Source: a virus
Virus record (IMG/VR): IMGVR_UViG_3300003653_000051
Location: 1 to 59,015 of that record
Length of the DNA: 59,015 bases
Direction: 5' to 3' (one strand)
Shown: piece after piece, positions 42,623 to 50,763 of the stretch
Position numbering within the stretch: the stretch's first letter is position 1
Layout of the letters: each line of letters begins with the position of its first letter
The notes under the pieces: generated by a model
Database searches by the model: none
Seen by the model: the letters and a program-made list of their open reading frames with translations, nothing else
What the model was told of the DNA's origin: nothing
Translations under genes and position numbers: made by a program

Positions 42623-43135
42623 CTAGCGCATGGCGCGCTGGTCGCGGTGAAGCTCGTCAACGACCGTGCGACCCTTTGGCCCGCCCAGCGATTCCGGGTT
42701 CGGCGAGCGCAGATCCTCGCGGATCCTGTCTGCGATGTGCCCCAACTTGGCACCGACCTTGGCATCCCCGATGGCGTGACCGATGCGCGCACGCAAGCCG
42801 ATGTGTGCGTCCGTGGCCCCCGCAGCCCGCGCCAGCCTGTTGAATGCCCCCGAGACCTTCATTGAGCCGTGCGCGGCCAGAGCAGCGCCCACGATCTTCC
42901 CGGCGTTCTTGTGCGCGTAGTGTCCGCCCTTCGCCAGCGCCGCAGCCGCAACGACCGCCCCAGCGATCTTCGCGCCGCGCTTGAGGCCGACCTCGTGCGC
43001 CCTGGCGAACTTCCCGACGCGCTTGCCAGCGCCCTTCACGGCGGCAGTGGCGCGCACCCAGTAGCTGCGCTTCACCATCCCGTGCTTGCCCTTGACCGTC
43101 TTCTGGACCTTCTTCAGACCTGCATGCGACCCCAT
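42623..43135 (-). CDS. Tagged array protein 1
   Basis: 170 aa, first of the array in transcription order; start context GATCATG. Module HAGLKKVQKTVKGKHGMVKR, then SYWVRATA. Hydrophobic region near residues 55-80 (KIAGAVVAAAALAKGGHYAH). Tail basic (REDLRSPNPESLGG). Function unknown; see the array finding. Confidence 0.7.
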   Translation of the reverse strand: MGSHAGLKKVQKTVKGKHGMVKRSYWVRATAAVKGAGKRVGKFARAHEVGLKRGAKIAGAVVAAAALAKGGHYAHKNAGKIVGAALAAHGSMKVSGAFNRLARAAGATDAHIGLRARIGHAIGDAKVGAKLGHIADRIREDLRSPNPESLGGPKGRTVVDELHRDQRAMR

Positions 43136-43228
43136 GATCTTGCCTTCTCTGCCCTAATCAGGGCGTTGGACCTGCCGAAGCCCAGGCTATCACAGCATTT
43201 CAAGTGCGGGCAGACTTGCCCAGGCTGG
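43136..43228 (-). other. Gap before the tagged array, with two hairpins
   Basis: 93 bases. GCCCT/AGGGC (43151-43164) and GGGCA/TGCCC (43208-43221) form two perfect 5-bp hairpins with 4-base loops, and AGCCTGGGC occurs twice as a direct repeat. The one at 43208 lies after the upstream stop; the one at 43151 is near the start of the first array gene. This could be where the array gets its own expression level. Confidence 0.5.
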
Positions 43229-43513
43229 TCAGATGATGCGTTCCATATCCTCAGACTGTGCATCCATGAGGAGCTGTGCCCTTTGCTTCCGGGTCTCCTG
43301 CCAGGATCGCAGCCCCAGGAGCCTGTTCCAGATGCAGTACCAGAGCATCCAGAGCGCCAGACGGAGTGCCAGACCCTCGGATAGATGGGCACGGACGACA
43401 CAGGATGCTGGGTCGCGGGGGGCGGAGAAGAAGAGCTCCACCATCCCCCGTGATGGGATCGCCGCTACCTCCAGGTAGCCGTCGGTCTTTCGGAAGATGG
43501 AATGGTGGATCAT
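43229..43513 (-). CDS. Hypothetical membrane-associated protein
   Basis: 94 aa, ATGA overlap with the methyltransferase. A hydrophobic stretch near residue 50 (LALRLALWMLWYCIWNRLLG) is a likely membrane segment, followed by a basic, helical tail. The N-terminus is beta-like (GYLEVAAIPSRGMVELFFSA). Not recognised. Confidence 0.6.
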   Translation of the reverse strand: MIHHSIFRKTDGYLEVAAIPSRGMVELFFSAPRDPASCVVRAHLSEGLALRLALWMLWYCIWNRLLGLRSWQETRKQRAQLLMDAQSEDMERII

Positions 43514-44424
43514 CGGACGATGCCCTGACCCCGTAGTGCCTTCAGGATGGCCGTCTCTGTGGAGTTCTTTCCCTCGATGGCGGCATCCTGCCAGCGCGCT
43601 CCGATCTCCTCAGAGGCGGGGTAGTTCATCCAGAGAACCTCGGTGGCTGTTGTGCTGCCCTCTCGGGCGGTTGTGGTGATGGCGCGATCGAAGCTCACAC
43701 GTCTCCAGCTCTGATAGAGCCTGTCGTAAAGTACACCACCATAGCCCGACACCATGATCCGTGCCCCCGCTCCTGCGGCGGTGTGATTAGCCTGTGCCAG
43801 TGTCTCGTGCTGGTCTGTAGTCATCTCGTGCTGATACCCCTCGTTGACTACCCGAGATTCCGCATGATAGGGCGGGTCCTCGTAGATGAACGCATGGAGA
43901 TGCTGGTACTGCTGGATCATGTGTATGGCATCCTGATTATACATGCAGACACCCAACATTCTGTCTGCATACTGTTGGAACTGCCGGAGTCGGGATTCTG
44001 ACCCTGCTGCATGGGAGGCACCCGGTATGGGGCGACGCCAACCCACCGTGGGGGTTTGCATCCCGCTGAAGCTCTGTCTGGAGCGAACCCAAACCCTCCG
44101 GGCTACCTCCAGCTCATCCTCGAAGTTGTCCTCCGAGAACCGCTTGCAGACTTGGTGCTCTTCAAGCGCATAGGGTGTGAGCTCACAAACCCGGATCAGC
44201 TCATCCGTTCTTGTTTGGAGAACCCGGTAGAAGGTGATGATGCCCTTGTTCAGGTCGTTGATTACCTGGACATGGAAAAGCTCCTTGGGCACCTGGAAGA
44301 ACACACCGCCTCCCCCAAAGAAGGGCTCCACATAGAGTGTTGGACCCTTGGGAAAGTGGGGGATGATGTGCCGTGCAATCAGCTTCTTACCGCCAAAGTA
44401 ATGAAGCGGCCCATCCAAACTCAT
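43510..44424 (-). CDS. Dam-type adenine-N6 DNA methyltransferase (D12 class), copy 2
   Basis: 304 aa. YFGGKKLIARHI (SAM-site start), EPFFGGGGVFF, VINDLN and the catalytic EDPPYHAES (DPPY) are in the order of D12 enzymes such as Dam, which methylate adenine, commonly in GATC. Very similar to the neighbouring copy over its whole length, with differences mostly in the middle target-recognition part. Leader sequence also shared. Late location suggests action on replicated DNA before packaging. Confidence 0.85.
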   Translation of the reverse strand: MSLDGPLHYFGGKKLIARHIIPHFPKGPTLYVEPFFGGGGVFFQVPKELFHVQVINDLNKGIITFYRVLQTRTDELIRVCELTPYALEEHQVCKRFSEDNFEDELEVARRVWVRSRQSFSGMQTPTVGWRRPIPGASHAAGSESRLRQFQQYADRMLGVCMYNQDAIHMIQQYQHLHAFIYEDPPYHAESRVVNEGYQHEMTTDQHETLAQANHTAAGAGARIMVSGYGGVLYDRLYQSWRRVSFDRAITTTAREGSTTATEVLWMNYPASEEIGARWQDAAIEGKNSTETAILKALRGQGIVR

Positions 44425-44468
44425 GATCCGTTGTCCCCCTTCCTACTGATGTGAAACTGCCAGACGCC

Positions 44469-45386
44469 TCATCGGACGATGCCCCGCCCGCGTAGTGCCT
44501 TCAGGATGCCCTTCTCCGCGGCGCTCTTCCCCTTGGGCGTGGAGCTCTGCCAGTGGGCTCCAATCTCCTCAGAAGCTGGGTAGTTCATCCAGAGCACCTC
44601 GGTCTTGAGAACCTGCCCATCTTTCGGGTTGGTTATCATGTTGTATCGTGTGAACTCCGTCCGCCTCCAGTTCTTGTATGTCTGATCGTAGAAGGCTCCG
44701 CCATAGCCTGAGATCATGATCTTGGCCCCCAACTTAGTAGCAGCTTCGTTGGCATCAAACAGACCCAGATGCTGGGCTTCTGTCATCTCGTACTGGTAAC
44801 CACCAGACGAACTGCGAGATTCTATGTGGTAGGGTGGGTCTTCGTAGATGAACGCACCGGGCTTGGCGTACCTGGACACGAGCTGTGTGGCGTCTTCACA
44901 GTCAATGTGTACACTACGGAAGCGCGCAGCATAATCTCGTAGGTGGCGTAGTTGCACCTCTGTAGAATCACTCTGCGTGTGATTTACACCTACACGCCTC
45001 CAACTCACAGTCTCAGTCTGGTCACCTCCGAAACTCTGCCTTGCCCTGACCCAGACTCTCCTCGCCACCTCCAGTTCGTCCTCTGGGTTGTCCTCCGAGA
45101 ACCTCTTACATGCCCGATGCTCTTCGAGCGCGTAGGGTGTGAGTTCGCAAACCCGGATCAGCTCATCTACCCGCGTCCTTAGAACCCGGTAAAACGTGAC
45201 AATGCTCTTGTTCAGGTCGTTGATTACCTGGACATGGAAAAGCTCCTTGGGCATCTGGAAGAACACACCGCCACCCCCGAAGAAGGGCTCCACATAGAGC
45301 GTGGCACCCTTCGGGAAGTGGGGAATGATGTGCTGTGCGGTGGTCTTCTTGCCGCCGTAGTATGGGAGTGGCCCATCTAAACTCAT
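44469..45386 (-). CDS. Dam-type adenine-N6 DNA methyltransferase (D12 class), copy 1
   Basis: 305 aa from ATG 45386, in the same context as its paralogue (AGGAAG then GGATCATGAG); upstream in-frame ATGs lie in the previous gene. Motifs YYGGKKTTAQHI, EPFFGGGGVFF, VINDLN, EDPPYHIES. Same ends as copy 2 (ASEEIGAHWQ, ILKALRGRGIVR). Tandem duplication with divergence in the recognition region suggests either two target sites or redundancy. Confidence 0.85.
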   Translation of the reverse strand: MSLDGPLPYYGGKKTTAQHIIPHFPKGATLYVEPFFGGGGVFFQMPKELFHVQVINDLNKSIVTFYRVLRTRVDELIRVCELTPYALEEHRACKRFSEDNPEDELEVARRVWVRARQSFGGDQTETVSWRRVGVNHTQSDSTEVQLRHLRDYAARFRSVHIDCEDATQLVSRYAKPGAFIYEDPPYHIESRSSSGGYQYEMTEAQHLGLFDANEAATKLGAKIMISGYGGAFYDQTYKNWRRTEFTRYNMITNPKDGQVLKTEVLWMNYPASEEIGAHWQSSTPKGKSAAEKGILKALRGRGIVR

Positions 45387-45411
45387 GATCCGTCGTCCCT
45401 CTTCCTGCTGA

Positions 45412-46347
45412 TCAGACCGAGCGTTTACGCCCCGCGCCAGCGCCCTTGGCCTTGCGACCCGCGGCTGTTTTGTCGCTCTGGTAGAATGTGCCACCACCAA
45501 CCTTGGTGTAGTAGCCCCCGCCTTTCGTCTTCTTGGTCAGTTTGGCCTCATCCCGCCCGTAGGAATGATCTCTGGTGGCCTTCTGGCGTGCGTCATGTTC
45601 GGCATTTCGCTTCGCCGCACCCTCGGGGCTCTGTGCCTTCATGGTGGCACGGATGGCCTTCTGGCGATCCTGGACGCCCTTGGTCTTGACGGTCTCTACC
45701 GCCTTCTTGATGTTCGCCAGCTTCTGCGCCTCCGCTACCCTGGCAGTGCTGGTGTGCCCTGCCACTTCCCGGAGGCGGCGGATTCGATCAACGTGTGCTG
45801 CCTCCCTCTGTCCCTGGCGATGCTCGTGGATCGCCTTGTCCTGGGTGATCCGGCTATGGGCACGCTCCTGGCCCTTGCTCTCGTGCCTCCGTGTCAGCTC
45901 CCCCGTTGCCCCCGCATGGATGGCAGCATGGTCGTGACCCCCGTACCTCTCCGCGTGGTGGGCCACCTCCCGCAGTTCGTTGTGGGACATGTGAGCTACT
46001 TCAGGATCACCACGGCGTACCTTGGCTACGTTCGTGAAAATCCGCTGGTCATTCTTCAGGTTGCTCATGTGGGACGCCAGGGCATGACCCGCGAAGGTCA
46101 TGAGCGTCCCCATGATGAAGTTCCCGCGTCGGAAGTTCCGGCTGGTGGCGGAGCCCAGCCACTTGCTGATGCCCGTACCTACGGAGTGCCGCGCCGAGGC
46201 CCGTCCTGCATCCGAATGGATGTAGTCACGCACGCTGGGCATGTTCCCGTGCAGCGCGTGGTAGTCGGCGCGATTGGTCTGGGCGTAGGCTTTCGCCCCC
46301 GTCGCAAGGTGCGTGGCCGTGCTGAGATGATCACCGAAAACGCCCAT
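45412..46347 (-). CDS. Basic His-rich protein, possible internal virion protein
   Basis: 311 aa. Has a hydrophobic helix near residue 80 (GNFIMGTLMTFAGHALASHM), a His/Arg/Glu-rich helical middle (HAERYGGHDHAAIHAGATGE) and a Lys/Gly-rich tail (TAAGRKAKGAGAGRKRS). Lacks the N-terminal module of the array, but its composition is similar. Might be another packaged protein. Not recognised. Confidence 0.6.
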   Translation of the reverse strand: MGVFGDHLSTATHLATGAKAYAQTNRADYHALHGNMPSVRDYIHSDAGRASARHSVGTGISKWLGSATSRNFRRGNFIMGTLMTFAGHALASHMSNLKNDQRIFTNVAKVRRGDPEVAHMSHNELREVAHHAERYGGHDHAAIHAGATGELTRRHESKGQERAHSRITQDKAIHEHRQGQREAAHVDRIRRLREVAGHTSTARVAEAQKLANIKKAVETVKTKGVQDRQKAIRATMKAQSPEGAAKRNAEHDARQKATRDHSYGRDEAKLTKKTKGGGYYTKVGGGTFYQSDKTAAGRKAKGAGAGRKRSV

Positions 46348-46388
46348 GAGCTAGGCTAGAAGACCACGGATCCGTGGGTTTGGCCAGA

Positions 46389-46796
46389 TCAGTTCCCGGT
46401 GTACCCGGTCACCAGACGGTCTGGGGTAGGGCCGGTGTCGATCTCGACGAAGCACCAGCTCGGGTGGCGGGCAGCTTCCTTCTGTGCCTGCTTGGAGCAG
46501 AGGGAGCAGGCGTAGACGGCCCCGATGCGGAGGAAGTAGCCCATCTTGGTCTGGGTCCGCATCTGGGCGTACTTCTCCGGGTCCGTCTTCAGGAGCACCA
46601 GGAGATTGGGGTCGCGCTTCAGCATCTCCGCCTCCTCCCCGTAGGAGTGGATGGAGGTCATCGGGGGGCCGCCACAGCCCGTACACTTCGCACCCAGAGG
46701 GAACGCGGTGGATGCGTGCAGCTCCTGCGGGGTCATCCGCCCGTCCATGAACTGCTTGCGGTGGATGATCGGGCTCTTCTTTACTTCTTGTCCCAT
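46389..46796 (-). CDS. Hypothetical protein with two CxxC pairs
   Basis: 135 aa. CTGCGG near residue 38 and CSLCS near residue 97 suggest a zinc ribbon with a long helical insert (EEAEMLKRDPNLLVLLKTDP). Overlaps the upstream gene by 16 bases. Function unknown. Confidence 0.6.
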   Translation of the reverse strand: MGQEVKKSPIIHRKQFMDGRMTPQELHASTAFPLGAKCTGCGGPPMTSIHSYGEEAEMLKRDPNLLVLLKTDPEKYAQMRTQTKMGYFLRIGAVYACSLCSKQAQKEAARHPSWCFVEIDTGPTPDRLVTGYTGN

Positions 46797-47185
46797 CGGT
46801 CTACTTGCTTTCTGTTGATCTTGGATCGCTCTACTGGGGGCGCTTCCAGGATGGTTTCGCGGATCACAGCCGCACGATCTAGGATTCGGAAAAGCGGAAC
46901 GGTGCTCCCCCTGACCATGGCGGTGTCCAGCTTCCCATCATGGACACCCAGAACTACCCAGGGCTCATCCTGGCGAACTAGCCGGAGAAGCTCCAGCATG
47001 GTCATCCAGTTCTCATGGGGCATCGCCTGATCAATCAGACGGTAGCGCAGCTTCCATGGGCCATCCCGCCAGTTCGGATCCCTCGGGGTGACGTGGCCAA
47101 GCGGGTGATCCAGCACCTCCGTAGAGAACGAAGGAGCACCCCCGGTGGTGTAGCGGTAGCCATTGAGGATCAATGTGGATGCCAT
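46781..47185 (-). CDS. Hypothetical protein
   Basis: 134 aa. Contains LILNGYRYTTGGAPSFSTEV, PWKLRYRLIDQAMPHENWMT and EPWVVLGVHDGKLDTAMVRG; mixed alpha/beta, perhaps a small virion protein. Divergent from the resolvase gene; the 79-base gap holds a CTACC/GGTAG hairpin at 47201-47215. Not recognised. Confidence 0.6.
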   Translation of the reverse strand: MASTLILNGYRYTTGGAPSFSTEVLDHPLGHVTPRDPNWRDGPWKLRYRLIDQAMPHENWMTMLELLRLVRQDEPWVVLGVHDGKLDTAMVRGSTVPLFRILDRAAVIRETILEAPPVERSKINRKQVDRWDKK

Positions 47186-47264
47186 ACCTGTGCATCTGTC
47201 CTACCCGCGTGGTAGTGGGCCGTCAAGCCCCCTGTGTTCTCGGGGTGCAACGGAGGTCGCCGCC

Positions 47265-47828
47265 ATGCGGATCATCGGGTTGGACATCGCCTTCTGTAAT
47301 CTGGGTGTGGTGTCCTGTCATCTGTTGGGCGGTGTGCTTACTCTGACGGGAGCGGAGGCCATCTACACTGGCAAGGGCAAGGAGGGGCTGTCGGACACAG
47401 CGGACAACCTACGGCGGTCCCAGCTTCTCCATGCACGTCTCAAGGAGGTGATGGAGAGGACGGAGCCGCAGGTGGTGGTGGTGGAGTCTCAGAGCTGGCC
47501 GAGGATCAACCCTGCCAGCTCGATCAAGATGGCCCATGCCTGGGGAGCGATCAGCCCTCTTCTGGTTGGGCTTCCTCTTCTGGAGGTGACGCCACAGGCG
47601 CTGAAGCTGTTTGTGGCGGGGGACCGCTCGGCAACGAAGCTCCAGGTTCACCAGGGGGTGCTTCGTCGGATGGCAGAGCCTCTTCAGACCCAGCAACTTG
47701 TGGACTGGGGCGTCCTGAAGCGGGCTCGCCAGGAGCATTGTTGGGACGCCCTGGGGGCTGTCCTAGCGGTCCTCCCTTCCCAGGAGTTCCAGGCGCTTCT
47801 GCGCCTCCATCTCCCGCCATCGCTTTAG
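47265..47828 (+). CDS. RuvC-like Holliday-junction resolvase
   Basis: 187 aa from ATG 47265 (GGAGGT upstream). RuvC acids are in place: GLDIAFCNLGV (residues 5-15), VVVESQSW near 70 and HCWDALGAVLA near 163. Such enzymes cut branched DNA before packaging. It is a lone rightward gene in a leftward cluster, and its last 278 bases are antisense to the portal gene; the catalytic HCWDA lies in that overlap, so both frames must be kept. Confidence 0.78.
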   Translation: MRIIGLDIAFCNLGVVSCHLLGGVLTLTGAEAIYTGKGKEGLSDTADNLRRSQLLHARLKEVMERTEPQVVVVESQSWPRINPASSIKMAHAWGAISPLLVGLPLLEVTPQALKLFVAGDRSATKLQVHQGVLRRMAEPLQTQQLVDWGVLKRARQEHCWDALGAVLAVLPSQEFQALLRLHLPPSL

Positions 47829-49764
47829 CCGCCATGGCTGGCGAGCTGATCGCGGCGTTCGCCACGAAGAGCTCCGCGAACTTCGCCCTGTACTGGATCA
47901 TCGTCAGGTCGCCATCCGGGAGGGCACCCAGCCCCAGGGCTCCCATGCGGTACTCGTTCAGGGTCACAATCCCCGCATCCAACCCCGCCTTCCATGCAGC
48001 CGGAGTCATGCTTGGCCCCGTCTTCGGTGCAGACGGACTCGGTGCAGCTCCAGTATCCTCGGCGGCGGGATCGGCACCCTCATCCGCTCCTGGATCTTCT
48101 CCTTCGGCAGCAGGCTCCGCACCTGGATCTGCTCCGGCATCCTCGGGGGTTGCTGCCGCATCTGCCTGAGCTGCCAGATTCGCCTCTTCCTGCTTCTTGA
48201 GATCGTGCATCTCCTTCAGCGGGTCCATGCTGACATAGGGGGCGTAGAACTTGATGGCGGTGGCCTTGGTCATCACCTCCGCATCCTTGGCGGTGGTGCA
48301 GATCCGAAGGGCGGTTTCTACATCGGACAGTGTGGGGCGGAAGTACGGGGGCCACTTCACCTCGCAGATCGTGCCCTTCCCCATGTCACGGGGGACCTCC
48401 AGCGTATCCCCATCCGGTTGCTGCACCACCTTCGGGGGTGTGTAGACCTTCCCCCGCACAAACCGAGTCGTGCCATCTGGGCCGGGAACCTCCCGGATCG
48501 CCGTCCACATCCTCACCGCTTGAAGCAGCTTCTGGCAGAGGCGGATGATCATGGGGCCATACTGCTCCCGCAGATCGTCCGCCCGCTCCAGCATGGAGGA
48601 GTAAACCCGCTCGATCTCCAGGGCTGTCTTCTCCCCAGAGTTCTGAAAGAGCACCTGATCCGGGACGCACTGGGCCAGACGGTACGCCCGATCCTCCAGC
48701 TCCTTCGCGACCGTGATCCCCAGGGTTGGGCCGGAGCCTGCCAGCTCCAGGTAGGAGGCGCTGCTGCCGATGGGGATTTTCAGTGCGTTGTCGGAGCCCT
48801 TGGCGAGCGTGCCCAGGGATGCGTCGGTGGTGAGGACCAGGGTGGGGTCCAGGTTCTTGATGGTCCCGGAGTAAACCTCCGTCATCAGGTTGTCGATTGC
48901 CTGGACCATCTCGTAGATGCCCGCACAGTCCGGCTCCCCATCCATATCCGCCCCCTCGGAGATGTTCTGGACCCACTCGTAGGGGACGAAGCCCAGGCCG
49001 TGACGGACCACGTTCTTCTGGATGTAGTCCCAGGCCGGTGCCTTCTGCTTGCACTTCACGGGCACCCAGACCGTATCCGTCTCCGTGTCGATCACCCTGC
49101 GATACCAGTACCAGATGGGCTTCCAGTTTCCCTCCAGGTCCTTCTCCTCCTTGACGTAGGTGTACTCAATCGTCAGGCGCTGAAGATCCTGGGAGCCCTT
49201 CCCCATGAACTCCGCCGTGGCCCAGCGCGGGTCCAACGCCTCAAACTGACAGCGCCCCTGGACGAACTTGAACCCGGTGCAGCCCGATCCCATGCCGCCG
49301 CCGTAGTTCCGGGTCTGGATCATGGCAGACCAGAACTGCCCGAAGACTAGCTGTGCGTTGAGCCAGTCCTCCGTGTCCTCATCCCCAGGAACACCCACCC
49401 TGGGCTGCTTCCGGTTGGAGAAGAGTAGCCCAGTGAACCGGCTCACGATGTTCCGAACAATCCCGTAGGGGGCTACAGGTCTGCGGAACTCTCTGGGTAG
49501 GCCGTCCCCTACCACCGCGTAGCCCGGGGGGAGGTAGCCGTTGCGGGAGATGCCGTCCCTGGCAGGCCCAGACATGACGGCCCTACCCTCCCAATCCACG
49601 CCCTTGCCCATGTGCTCCTGGACCTTGAAGAAGCTCCAGCGTGTGTTGAGCTCCATCTGACGTGCCGTGAGCTTCAGGTGCTTGCCCCCTGTCGCAGCGG
49701 TGTCGTTGTCGCCCAGCGCAGACATGGCCCCACCAGAATCTGATGGGTCTCGTTGAATCGGCAT
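47551..49764 (-). CDS. Portal protein with disordered C-terminal tail
   Basis: 737 aa. Portal features: RNIVSRFTGLLFSNRKQPRV, YEMVQAIDNLMTEVYSGTIK, and the helix SGEKTALEIERVYSSMLERA near residue 380. The last 200 residues are Ala/Pro/Glu/Gly-rich and low in complexity, except a 70-residue island (PAAWKAGLDAGIVTLNEYRM) that recalls C-terminal crown helices. The final tail is antisense to the resolvase gene. Portal forms the DNA channel. ATG 49764 is used; an internal ATG at 49725 is possible. Confidence 0.85.
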   Translation of the reverse strand: MPIQRDPSDSGGAMSALGDNDTAATGGKHLKLTARQMELNTRWSFFKVQEHMGKGVDWEGRAVMSGPARDGISRNGYLPPGYAVVGDGLPREFRRPVAPYGIVRNIVSRFTGLLFSNRKQPRVGVPGDEDTEDWLNAQLVFGQFWSAMIQTRNYGGGMGSGCTGFKFVQGRCQFEALDPRWATAEFMGKGSQDLQRLTIEYTYVKEEKDLEGNWKPIWYWYRRVIDTETDTVWVPVKCKQKAPAWDYIQKNVVRHGLGFVPYEWVQNISEGADMDGEPDCAGIYEMVQAIDNLMTEVYSGTIKNLDPTLVLTTDASLGTLAKGSDNALKIPIGSSASYLELAGSGPTLGITVAKELEDRAYRLAQCVPDQVLFQNSGEKTALEIERVYSSMLERADDLREQYGPMIIRLCQKLLQAVRMWTAIREVPGPDGTTRFVRGKVYTPPKVVQQPDGDTLEVPRDMGKGTICEVKWPPYFRPTLSDVETALRICTTAKDAEVMTKATAIKFYAPYVSMDPLKEMHDLKKQEEANLAAQADAAATPEDAGADPGAEPAAEGEDPGADEGADPAAEDTGAAPSPSAPKTGPSMTPAAWKAGLDAGIVTLNEYRMGALGLGALPDGDLTMIQYRAKFAELFVANAAISSPAMAAKAMAGDGGAEAPGTPGKGGPLGQPPGRPNNAPGEPASGRPSPQVAGSEEALPSDEAPPGEPGASLPSGPPPQTASAPVASPPEEEAQPEEG

Positions 49765-49778
49765 GGCGGAACCTTACC

Positions 49779-49808
49779 CTGACAAACCGTAGGCTGTCCG
49801 GTTGTCAG
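49779..49808. promoter_or_regulatory. Imperfect inverted repeat in divergent promoter region
   Basis: CTGACAAACCG (49779-49789) and CGGTTGTCAG (49799-49808) are inverted with a single extra A. They lie in the 73-base gap between portal (leftward) and the LexA-like gene (rightward). A DNA-binding protein encoded next to such a site suggests self-control and control of portal. Confidence 0.5.
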
Positions 49809-49837
49809 ACTGGACAAATACACATACCCTGCTGTTC

Positions 49838-50095
49838 ATGCGTGAGCCTACCGATCGACAGCGAGAAGTTCTGACCCTTGTGCGTGACTACATCAGCATC
49901 AACGGCTACCCGCCCACCCAGAGGGAGTTGGCCGCTAAGTTGGGGATCAAGTCCGCCACGGCTGTCTCCGACATCCTTGCCGCTGCGGAGAAGAAGGGCT
50001 TGGTTCGCCTGATCCCCTTCATATCCAGGGGCATCCAGCTAACTGCCGAGGGTCTCCTTGCCATCGAGGTGGCACCCATCGAGGAGCAGCCATGA
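49838..50095 (+). CDS. LexA-type winged-helix DNA-binding protein
   Basis: 85 aa from ATG 49838 (TTG at 49802 lies within the inverted repeat). REPTDRQREVLTLVRDYISI, then PPTQRELAAKLGIKSATAVS and AAEKKGLVRLIP match the LexA N-terminal domain. The peptidase half of LexA is missing, so it cannot self-cleave. Likely regulator of the flanking packaging genes; overlaps the next start by 4 bases. Confidence 0.75.
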   Translation: MREPTDRQREVLTLVRDYISINGYPPTQRELAAKLGIKSATAVSDILAAAEKKGLVRLIPFISRGIQLTAEGLLAIEVAPIEEQP

Positions 50096-50763
50096 GCCGT
50101 GCGGGGCTGCCCAAGATCTCCTGGACCAAACTCGGTGTCACCTCCCCAGCTCCAGATGTTACACCTGCGGTTGGTGGGGCCAAAGCAACCCTGACCCAAA
50201 TCCGGCAGCAACACCCGCCACTCCTCCGTGGTGGCCAGACCACATCCTGGGCCCAGGGATTCGATCAGCGCGAAGCTGCCCAGGAGCAAAAGGAGGCGGA
50301 GGCTGCCCTCGCTTCCCGGCAGGAGCAGCTTCAGGCCCTGGATGATGAGACCACCGTTCGTCGTCTCAACAGACGGATTGCTATTGGGTTTGGGGCTGCT
50401 GGGATGGGGCTGCTGAAGACCCTCCAGACAACAGCGAAGCTACTGGAGGATCGGGTCAGCTTGAAGGGGTCCGACATGTCCATGAAGGAGATCAGGGACA
50501 CCATCCAGGTTCTCGGAGCCACCATCCTGAAGTCCCAGGCCGCTATGGAAGCCGCTGCCCGTACCGAACGCTTCATGGTCCGCAAACCGCTGGATAGTGG
50601 CGAGGGGGAGCCCGACGATCTGGCCGACATGAACGAGGAGGGTGCCATGCTCATCCTCAACAACTTGGCCAAGAGCCTGGGCAATCTCACCAGGAAGAGC
50701 CACATCATCCCCGCAGAAGGTGAACTCGTGTCTGAGAAGATCCCAACCCCGGAGATCCTGTGA
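50092..50763 (+). CDS. Putative terminase small subunit
   Basis: 223 aa directly before the large subunit, with a GTGA overlap. Coiled coil at about 60-90 (QREAAQEQKEAEAALASRQE), then helices (TTVRRLNRRIAIGFGAAGMG), a second coil and an acidic segment (GEGEPDDLADMNEEGAMLI). Coils for ring assembly are common in small terminases, but no N-terminal HTH is obvious. Position is the main argument. Confidence 0.6.
   Translation: MSRAGLPKISWTKLGVTSPAPDVTPAVGGAKATLTQIRQQHPPLLRGGQTTSWAQGFDQREAAQEQKEAEAALASRQEQLQALDDETTVRRLNRRIAIGFGAAGMGLLKTLQTTAKLLEDRVSLKGSDMSMKEIRDTIQVLGATILKSQAAMEAAARTERFMVRKPLDSGEGEPDDLADMNEEGAMLILNNLAKSLGNLTRKSHIIPAEGELVSEKIPTPEIL

Noticed and set aside
48205-49350. 381-codon rightward frame opposite portal
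   Set aside because: Antisense shadow with Leu/Arg/Gly-rich composition; the minus strand has clear portal motifs.
50092-50140. Start of the small terminase (SRAGLPK) as a tenth copy of the array tag
   Set aside because: Only the first 7-8 residues are alike; the basic VRGK and YWVR parts are absent.
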